From: Lentzea aerocolonigenes
GTDB lineage: Bacteria > Actinomycetota > Actinomycetes > Mycobacteriales > Pseudonocardiaceae
DNA: 7,778 bases
Direction: 5' to 3'
Assembly: GCF_000955955.1 (NCBI RefSeq)
Contig: NZ_JYJG01000574.1
Coordinates: 1-7,778, forward strand
This document shows, in pieces, positions 1 through 3,798 of the stretch; position 1 is the stretch's first letter; each line of letters starts with the position of its first letter. Under the pieces are notes generated by a model, which ran no database searches, was not told where the DNA came from, and saw only the letters and a program-made list of their open reading frames with translations. Both the position numbers and the translations under genes were made by a program.

Positions 1-8
1 GATCAAGA

Positions 9-33
9 GTTGGCGGTACTTGCAGACGCCAAC
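9..33 (-). terminator. Candidate hairpin terminator after the P-loop kinase-like gene
   Basis: A perfect 7-bp inverted repeat, GTTGGCG (9-15) with CGCCAAC (27-33), encloses an 11-nt loop. Read on the minus strand it begins 27 nt past the stop of the P-loop gene, where a terminator would be expected. The flank beyond the stem (TCTTG on the minus strand) is not a real T-tract, so this would be the tract-less hairpin type common in actinomycetes. The left neighbour lies outside the window, so a role for a plus-strand transcript cannot be excluded. Confidence 0.35.
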
Positions 34-59
34 AGAGCAGACCCCTTGGAATCAGCCGT

Positions 60-665
60 CTAGAGGGTCAGCAGGTCGTTGTCCTCCAGGAAGTCCGCCA
101 CGTCGTCCGGTCCGTGCCTGGTCACGTCGAACTCGAACACGGGCAGGATCGACTTCTTCGCGAGCTCGCGGAGTTGGCGCTGTTCCTCGACGAACGGCTC
201 CAGCGACACGTACTGCTTCGGGTTCGCGCTGATCTTCAGCCGCTCGGCGCGCGCTTCCTCGAACGTGTCGTCCGGCCGGGTGCACAGCACGATCGCGAAG
301 TTCAGCGGCTTCAGCCGTTCCTCCAGCCACGCGAAGTCGAACTCACGCCCCTGCGTCGCCTGATAGGCCTGCGTGGACAGGTGGAACCGGTCGACGATCC
401 ACGAGTAGTAGCGCTGCAGTTCGAACAGCCGCACCCACGTCTCGTAGGTCTCCAGCGCCAGCTCGGTCTCGTCTTCCGCGAAGTTGATCAGCCCGCGCCC
501 CCACGGCTCGTTGCTGAAGGCGCTCCACTCGGCCGAGATCAACGGCGAGTGGTAGCGGTACTTGCGGTGACCGACGAGCCGCGGGTGCTCGTTGAGCGCG
601 TACGCCAGGTCCGTCTTGCCGGTCAGCCGCGTGCCTTCGAGGATCACCTTGGGCGTGAGCTTCAT
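60..665 (-). CDS. P-loop nucleotide kinase-like protein (thymidylate-kinase-like NTPase)
   Basis: A 201-aa soluble protein. What is seen: a Walker A loop GTRLTGKT at residues 11-18 right after the first beta strand (VILEG), a DRFHLST segment at 92-98 resembling the DR(Y/F/S) motif of nucleoside and nucleotide kinases, and an Arg/Glu-rich stretch (residues 129-144, RPDD..EEARAERL) after strand LNFAIVLC that could act as a lid. The order P-loop, DR motif, basic lid is that of the thymidylate/deoxynucleoside kinase superfamily, so phosphoryl transfer from ATP to a small substrate is inferred; the substrate is unknown. Length is near that of NMP kinases (about 200 aa). I start at the ATG at 665 because the P-loop strand follows at once and the extension further upstream is Arg/Ser-rich and lies antisense to the next gene. 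No strong Shine-Dalgarno is seen. It is divergent from the GlmL-like gene with a 16-bp gap. Confidence 0.75.
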   Translation of the reverse strand: MKLTPKVILEGTRLTGKTDLAYALNEHPRLVGHRKYRYHSPLISAEWSAFSNEPWGRGLINFAEDETELALETYETWVRLFELQRYYSWIVDRFHLSTQAYQATQGREFDFAWLEERLKPLNFAIVLCTRPDDTFEEARAERLKISANPKQYVSLEPFVEEQRQLRELAKKSILPVFEFDVTRHGPDDVADFLEDNDLLTL

Positions 666-676
666 TCTGTTAGCTT
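649..676 (+). promoter_or_regulatory. Candidate promoter for the GlmL-like gene (leaderless)
   Basis: TTGGGC (649-654), a 16-bp spacer and TAGCTT (671-676, fitting TANNNT) lie with 5 nt between the -10 box and the GTG at 682. This spacing would put the transcription start on or next to the start codon, giving a leaderless mRNA, which agrees with the lack of a Shine-Dalgarno. The -35 half is weak, and the whole element overlaps the 5' end of the divergent P-loop gene. Confidence 0.35.
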
Positions 677-681
677 GCCTT

Positions 682-1917
682 GTGATCCTGTGCCTCGACG
701 TCGGTTCCACCTGGACCAAAGCCGCGCTTCTCACCGACGAGGGCGAGCTGGTCCGGACCGGACAGCACCCGACCACGCCGCCCGAGGTGTTGCACGGCAT
801 CGACGCGCTGCGCTCGGAGGTCGGTGACGGCGAGATCCTGGCGTGCTCGTCGGCCGGCGGTGGCCTCAGGCTCGCGGTCGTGGGCCAGGAACGGGTCGTG
901 AGTGCCGAGGCCGGCTATCGGGTCGCGTTGTCGGCGGGCGCCAAGATCGTGCACGTCAGCGCGGGCCCGGTCGACGTTCGTGCGCTGCGGGCGTCTGCTC
1001 CTGATCTCGTGCTGCTGGTCGGCGGCACGGACGGCGGCGACCAGTCGGTCCTGCTCCACAACGCCGCCAAGCTCGTCCGCGTTGCCGTGCCGATCGTCCT
1101 GGCAGGCAACATCGAGGCGCAGCCGGAAGCGTTGCGTCTGCTGGCGTCGAGGACCGTCGTGGCGTGCCCGAACGTGCTCCCGGACGTAGGCCGGCTCGCC
1201 CCCGAACCGGCTCGCAAGGCGATCCGTGCGGCGTTCCTGCAGCACGTGATCGGCGGCAAGGGCCTCTCGCGCGGCCCTCGTTTCCGCCGGCTCGTGCGCG
1301 CCGTGACGCCAGACGCGGTGCTGGCGGGTGTGTCGAGACTGGCCGCTCAGGACCGTGAAGGCGCAGTGTTGGTGGTGGACGTCGGCGGCGCGACCACGGA
1401 CGTCTACTCGGCGGTGTCCACGGCGGACAGCGAGGGTCTGGAACGGACCGTCGCCCTCCCGCCGGACCGCCGCACGGTCGAAGGCGACCTCGGCATGCGC
1501 TGGTCGGCACCGGGCGTGGTCAAGGAAGCCCACGCCGAACGCCTCACCACCGAAGACCTCACGCACGAAGCCCAGCTGCGTGCCGAGAACGTCGGCTGGC
1601 TCCCGGACGATCCAACGGTCGACGTGAAGCTGGCGTCGTTCGCGGCGATCCTGGCCGTCCGCCGGCACCTGCGCCAGGTCGACGGCCAGCTCGGCCCGCA
1701 CGGCGCAGGCTTGCTGGTGTTGTCCGGCGGCGTCTTCCGGCACACGCCCGATCTCACCCCGGTGATCGAAGCGCTGCGCAGCGACCCGGTGCTGCGCCCA
1801 ATCCTGCGCACCGCCGAGATCACCGTCGATCGCGACTACGTCCTGGCGCCGGTGGGCCTGCTCGCCGAGTCGGGGCGGCTCGAAGCCGCCGACCGACTCG
1901 CGAAGCGACTGACCTAG
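682..1917 (+). CDS. glmL: GlmL/MutL-family ASKHA ATPase (putative glutamate mutase reactivase)
   Basis: 411 aa from the GTG at 682. Seen: phosphate-1 motif LDVGSTWTKAAL (5-16), phosphate-2 motif VVDVGGATTDVYS (231-243) and adenosine motif LLVLSGGVFRHT (344-355), the signature of the ASKHA (actin/Hsp70/sugar kinase) fold, plus VLLVGGTDGGD (110-120), typical of the MutL/GlmL family. Family knowledge: GlmL is encoded with glmS and glmE, the subunits of adenosylcobalamin-dependent glutamate (methylaspartate) mutase, and is thought to be a chaperone-like reactivating ATPase; it is unrelated to the mismatch-repair MutL. No membrane segment or signal peptide is evident. The GTG at 682 is preferred over an upstream ATG (592) because translation there gives 30 residues overlapping the divergent gene and the phosphate-1 strand begins at residue 2. 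The protein is shorter than the roughly 460-aa clostridial members, and neither glmS nor glmE is in the window. Its stop overlaps that of the convergent XRE gene. Confidence 0.85.
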   Translation: MILCLDVGSTWTKAALLTDEGELVRTGQHPTTPPEVLHGIDALRSEVGDGEILACSSAGGGLRLAVVGQERVVSAEAGYRVALSAGAKIVHVSAGPVDVRALRASAPDLVLLVGGTDGGDQSVLLHNAAKLVRVAVPIVLAGNIEAQPEALRLLASRTVVACPNVLPDVGRLAPEPARKAIRAAFLQHVIGGKGLSRGPRFRRLVRAVTPDAVLAGVSRLAAQDREGAVLVVDVGGATTDVYSAVSTADSEGLERTVALPPDRRTVEGDLGMRWSAPGVVKEAHAERLTTEDLTHEAQLRAENVGWLPDDPTVDVKLASFAAILAVRRHLRQVDGQLGPHGAGLLVLSGGVFRHTPDLTPVIEALRSDPVLRPILRTAEITVDRDYVLAPVGLLAESGRLEAADRLAKRLT

Positions 1918-2132
1918 GCGGACTCCTCCTCGTCCACGAACTCCAGGAGGTCACCCGGCTGGCACTCCAGCACCCGGCACATGGCCTCCAAAGTGCTGAA
2001 CCGCACGGCTTTCGCCCGCCCGTTCTTCAGCACCGCGACGTTGGCAGGCGTCAGCCCGACCTTCTCCGCGAACTCGCCGACGCTCATCTTGCGCTTGGCC
2101 AGCTCGACGTCGATGCGCACGATGATCGCCAT
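1914..2132 (-). CDS. Small Cro/C1-type (XRE) helix-turn-helix regulator
   Basis: A 72-aa protein that is essentially only a DNA-binding domain. The helix-turn-helix spans about residues 17-38 (SVGEFAEKVGLTPANVAVLKNG), followed by the helix RFSTLEAMCRVLECQPGDLLEF (44-65), a pattern typical of the short HTH_26/YozG-like XRE family, and ends in an acidic tail (VDEEESA). Its ATG shares one base with the stop of the DUF2975 gene (TGATG), so translation is probably coupled and the two products probably work together. A pairing of a DUF2975 membrane protein with a small XRE regulator recurs in Gram-positive bacteria (for example yoaS-yozG of Bacillus, from memory). By analogy it may regulate its own promoter, with the membrane partner acting as sensor or modulator, but that is inference. 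Its TAG stop overlaps the TAG of the convergent GlmL-like gene in one CTAG. Confidence 0.85.
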   Translation of the reverse strand: MAIIVRIDVELAKRKMSVGEFAEKVGLTPANVAVLKNGRAKAVRFSTLEAMCRVLECQPGDLLEFVDEEESA

Positions 2133-2611
2133 CAGATCACCGACTCCATGTCGGCGCGCAACGTCGTCGCCCGCTGCAACAGCGCCCGCATGACGATCAG
2201 CACGAGCCCGAGCACTGAAACCCCCGTCGTGATCACGAAGAACAACACCAGCACACCGGGGTCATCGGCGATGAAGCCGAGGTAGATGAACACGGCCACC
2301 AGGACCACCCAGCCGGCCGCGATCGCCCAGACCATCACGTCGACCCACTTGATCGCAGCGTCGGTGAAGATCAGATCCTTGCGCACCAACGTGAGCAGCT
2401 TCCACGTGGCCACGATCACCACCTGCACGCACAGCACCCAGAAGATCGCGACGATCATGATCGCGAGGTTCTCGGTCGCGCGGTCCGGGTGCTGCTCGAC
2501 CGAGTACCGGTACGAGCCCGGGATCGACAACGTCTCCAGCATGACGAGGACCCCGAACAGCGCCACCAGGAAGAACCGGAGCGCCATCACCGCCCAGCGT
2601 TCAGAAATCAT
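2132..2611 (-). CDS. DUF2975 family four-helix membrane protein
   Basis: A 159-aa integral membrane protein with four hydrophobic segments at about residues 9-27, 48-74, 90-112 and 118-143. A polar loop lies between the first two (SYRYSVEQHPDRATEN), a basic loop between helices 2 and 3 (KLLTLVRKDLIFTDAAIKWVD), and there is a basic C-terminus. The segment LVRKDLIFTDAAIKWVDVM matches the characteristic DUF2975 region (typically G.(I/P)F.....(R/K)(I/L)); molecular function is unknown. The ATG at 2611 is chosen because a strong promoter ends 7 nt upstream and because the reading frame further upstream encodes low-complexity sequence antisense to the TetR gene; an internal ATG (Met9) is the alternative. 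It is the first gene of a two-gene unit with the XRE regulator and shares a base with that gene's start codon. Confidence 0.85.
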   Translation of the reverse strand: MISERWAVMALRFFLVALFGVLVMLETLSIPGSYRYSVEQHPDRATENLAIMIVAIFWVLCVQVVIVATWKLLTLVRKDLIFTDAAIKWVDVMVWAIAAGWVVLVAVFIYLGFIADDPGVLVLFFVITTGVSVLGLVLIVMRALLQRATTLRADMESVI

Positions 2612-2618
2612 GCGATCG

Positions 2619-2647
2619 AGTATCGGTAGTGATCTATCGAAAGTCAA
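2619..2647 (-). promoter_or_regulatory. Sigma-70-type promoter of the DUF2975-XRE unit (leaderless)
   Basis: On the minus strand TTGACT (2647-2642, 5 of 6 to TTGACA) and GATACT (2624-2619, resembling TATAAT/TANNNT) are separated by exactly 17 bp. Only 7 nt lie between the -10 box and the ATG at 2611, so transcription should start at or within a base of the A of ATG. No Shine-Dalgarno is present, in keeping with a leaderless mRNA. The 13-bp direct repeats overlap the -10/spacer and abut the -35 box. Confidence 0.65.
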
Positions 2648-2659
2648 TCGGTAGTGATC
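2622..2659. repeat. Two perfect 13-bp direct repeats between DUF2975 and TetR genes; operator candidate
   Basis: ATCGGTAGTGATC occurs at 2622-2634 and again at 2647-2659, a 25-bp period. A shorter third copy (AGTGATCG, 2680-2687) lies near the TetR start. Copy 1 covers part of the -10 box and the spacer of the DUF2975 promoter, and copy 2 begins at its -35 box and reaches the presumed -35 position of the TetR gene. Each unit has weak internal dyad symmetry (ATC-N6-GAT). The position suggests binding by the TetR protein, the XRE protein, or both; which one is not determinable from sequence. Confidence 0.55.
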
Positions 2660-2676
2660 GTGTTGCAACAGGTCTC

Positions 2677-2682
2677 TACAGT
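2677..2682 (+). promoter_or_regulatory. Candidate -10 box of the TetR gene
   Basis: TACAGT (TANNNT) ends 7 nt before the GTG at 2690, the same leaderless geometry as in the opposing promoter. The hexamer 17 bp upstream (GTGATC, 2654-2659) is a poor -35 but lies inside the second 13-bp repeat. Confidence 0.3.
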
Positions 2683-2689
2683 GATCGCC

Positions 2690-3268
2690 GTGGGACTGCG
2701 TGAGCGCAAGAAGACCGAGACCCGAGCAGCGCTGTCGGAAGCCGCCCTGCGGCTGGCCCTGGAGAAGGGCGTCGACAACGTGCGCGTCGACGAGATCGCC
2801 GAGGCCGCGGGCGTCTCCCCGCGCACCTACAACAACTACTTCCCGAGCCGCGAACACGCGATCGTCGCGGGCATCACGGCCTCCCGCGCCGAGGCCGTCG
2901 CCTCCGCACTGCGGTCCCGGCCTGCTGCCGAGCCCTTGGTCGAGTCGATCATCGCCGCTTTCGCCGAGCAGTACCGCGAACCGCCGTCCGAAGCCGTCAC
3001 CCTGATCAACTCGACCCCGGCGTTGCGCGAGGCCTACCTCGACTCGACCGCTTCCATGGAACCGCCGATCGCCGAGGTGATCGCCGAACGGCTGGGCAAG
3101 TCCGAGTTGGGCGCCGAGGTCCTGGCCGCCGCGGTGTCGGCGGCGGCGCGGATCGGCATGCAGCGCTGGGTGGACCTGCGCCCGTCCGGCCTGGTCGTGA
3201 TGACGGCGACGTCCGTGGAGGACCACCTGCGCGAGGCGATCAGCCACCTCGCGCCGGCGCTCACGTGA
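2690..3268 (+). CDS. TetR/AcrR family transcriptional regulator
   Basis: 192 aa from the GTG at 2690. The N-terminal DNA-binding domain is clear: basic start GLRERKKTETRAAL (2-15), helix 1 to about residue 26, then the helix-turn-helix VRVDEIAEAAGVSPRTYNNYFPSREHAIVAG (31-61), with the Y(F)xxKE-like position filled by NYFPSRE. The remaining 130 residues are helical and form the ligand-binding/dimer domain, resembling the acyl-CoA-type actinobacterial TetR group; the ligand is unknown. GTG codons at 2654 and 2681 are in-frame alternatives; 2690 is chosen because the family's usual start (GLRERKK) follows at once and a -10-like box lies 7 nt upstream. The gene is divergent from the DUF2975-XRE unit and shares the repeat-bearing control region, so self-regulation and regulation of that unit are likely (inference). 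It converges with the GNAT gene, overlapping by 8 bp. Confidence 0.9.
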   Translation: MGLRERKKTETRAALSEAALRLALEKGVDNVRVDEIAEAAGVSPRTYNNYFPSREHAIVAGITASRAEAVASALRSRPAAEPLVESIIAAFAEQYREPPSEAVTLINSTPALREAYLDSTASMEPPIAEVIAERLGKSELGAEVLAAAVSAAARIGMQRWVDLRPSGLVVMTATSVEDHLREAISHLAPALT

Positions 3269-3785
3269 GCTCGTCGGCGAGCACGCACATCAGCAGTTCG
3301 TCGTGCCACTCGCCGTCGCGGTGGAACGCCTGCCGCAGCCGCCCGTCCACCTGGAAGCCGAGTTTCTGGTACGACCGGATCGCCCGTTCGTTCGCCTCGA
3401 CCACGGTGAGCTCGATCGAGTGCAGCCGCAACGTGCGGAACCCGTACCGGCAGAGCGTGCGCAGCGCGTCCGTGCCGTAGCCGCCGCCCCAGTACTCCTG
3501 CTCGCCGATGTAGATGTCGACCTTGCCGCGCGCGTTGACCGGGTCCGCGTCCCGCAACGCGACGATGCCGATGGTCTTGCGCTCCTCCACCGTCTCGACG
3601 CAGAGCGTGACCTTCTCGTACGAGTTCTCCTCGCGGTCGGCGAGGCGCTTGCGCAACCCGGCCAGCGACTCGTGGAAGTAGGCCTGCAGCCAGCGCATGA
3701 CGTTCTCGTCGTTGTGCCAGCGGTAGAGCGCGTCGGCGTCCTCCGGTTCGAGCGGCCGCAGACGTACGAGATCACCAGTCAGCAT
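3261..3785 (-). CDS. GNAT family N-acetyltransferase (RimJ/RimL-like)
   Basis: A 174-aa soluble protein with the GCN5 fold in the usual order. It opens with LVRLRPLEPEDADALYRWHND (6-26), the N-terminal strand and helix of the Acetyltransf_3/RimJ-L branch. Strands IGIVALRD (72-79) and VDIYIGEQEYWGGGYGTDAL (89-108) follow, the latter being motif A with the acetyl-CoA pyrophosphate loop (WGGGYGTDA), and motif B is TVVEANERAIRSYQKLGF (127-144) with Asn132 and Tyr139 in the usual places. It should transfer the acetyl group of acetyl-CoA to an amine; the acceptor (protein N-terminus, antibiotic or metabolite) cannot be told. The ATG at 3785 lies 10 nt after the stop of the membrane hydrolase, so the two are probably co-transcribed, although a TAGTCT box overlapping that stop could give a separate leaderless start. 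The 3' end overlaps the convergent TetR gene. Confidence 0.9.
   Translation of the reverse strand: MLTGDLVRLRPLEPEDADALYRWHNDENVMRWLQAYFHESLAGLRKRLADREENSYEKVTLCVETVEERKTIGIVALRDADPVNARGKVDIYIGEQEYWGGGYGTDALRTLCRYGFRTLRLHSIELTVVEANERAIRSYQKLGFQVDGRLRQAFHRDGEWHDELLMCVLADELT
3265..3286 (+). terminator. Candidate hairpin at the TetR/GNAT convergent ends
   Basis: GTG-A-GCTCG (3265-3273) can pair with CGAGC-A-CGC (3278-3286) around a TCGG tetraloop: eight pairs including one G-T, with one A-A mismatch. It begins one base before the TetR stop codon, so it could end TetR transcription, but it lies within the last codons of the opposing GNAT gene and has no T-tract. A perfect 12-bp palindrome, GCTCACGTGAGC (3259-3270), overlaps it. 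Confidence 0.3.
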
Positions 3786-3792
3786 GAGCCGG

Positions 3793-3798
3793 AGACTA
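3793..3798 (-). promoter_or_regulatory. Possible -10 box of the GNAT gene overlapping the hydrolase stop
   Basis: On the minus strand TAGTCT (TANNNT) contains the TAG stop of the membrane hydrolase and ends 7 nt before the GNAT ATG at 3785, matching the leaderless geometry seen elsewhere in the window. No recognisable -35 box is present, so it may be coincidence and the GNAT gene may simply be read from the hydrolase transcript. Confidence 0.25.

Noticed and set aside
1..59. Part of a tRNA or other RNA gene at the left edge
   Set aside because: No T-loop, CCA end or cloverleaf pairing was found; only the 7-bp hairpin at 9-33 is evident.
592..681. Upstream ATG start for the GlmL-like gene (30 extra residues with a hydrophobic stretch)
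   Set aside because: The apparent hydrophobic segment lies antisense to the start of the P-loop gene. The ASKHA phosphate-1 strand begins directly after the GTG at 682, so no signal peptide is likely.
1925..1950. CCTCCT...AGGAGG inverted repeat just after the GlmL-like stop as a terminator
   Set aside because: It is only 6 bp with a 14-nt loop, has no T-tract, and is explained by Glu/Leu codons at the 3' end of the XRE gene.
2612..3247. N-terminal extension of the DUF2975 frame up to 3247
   Set aside because: The extra 212 residues are Gly/Arg/Asp-rich and wholly antisense to the TetR gene, and the promoter ends 7 nt before the ATG at 2611.
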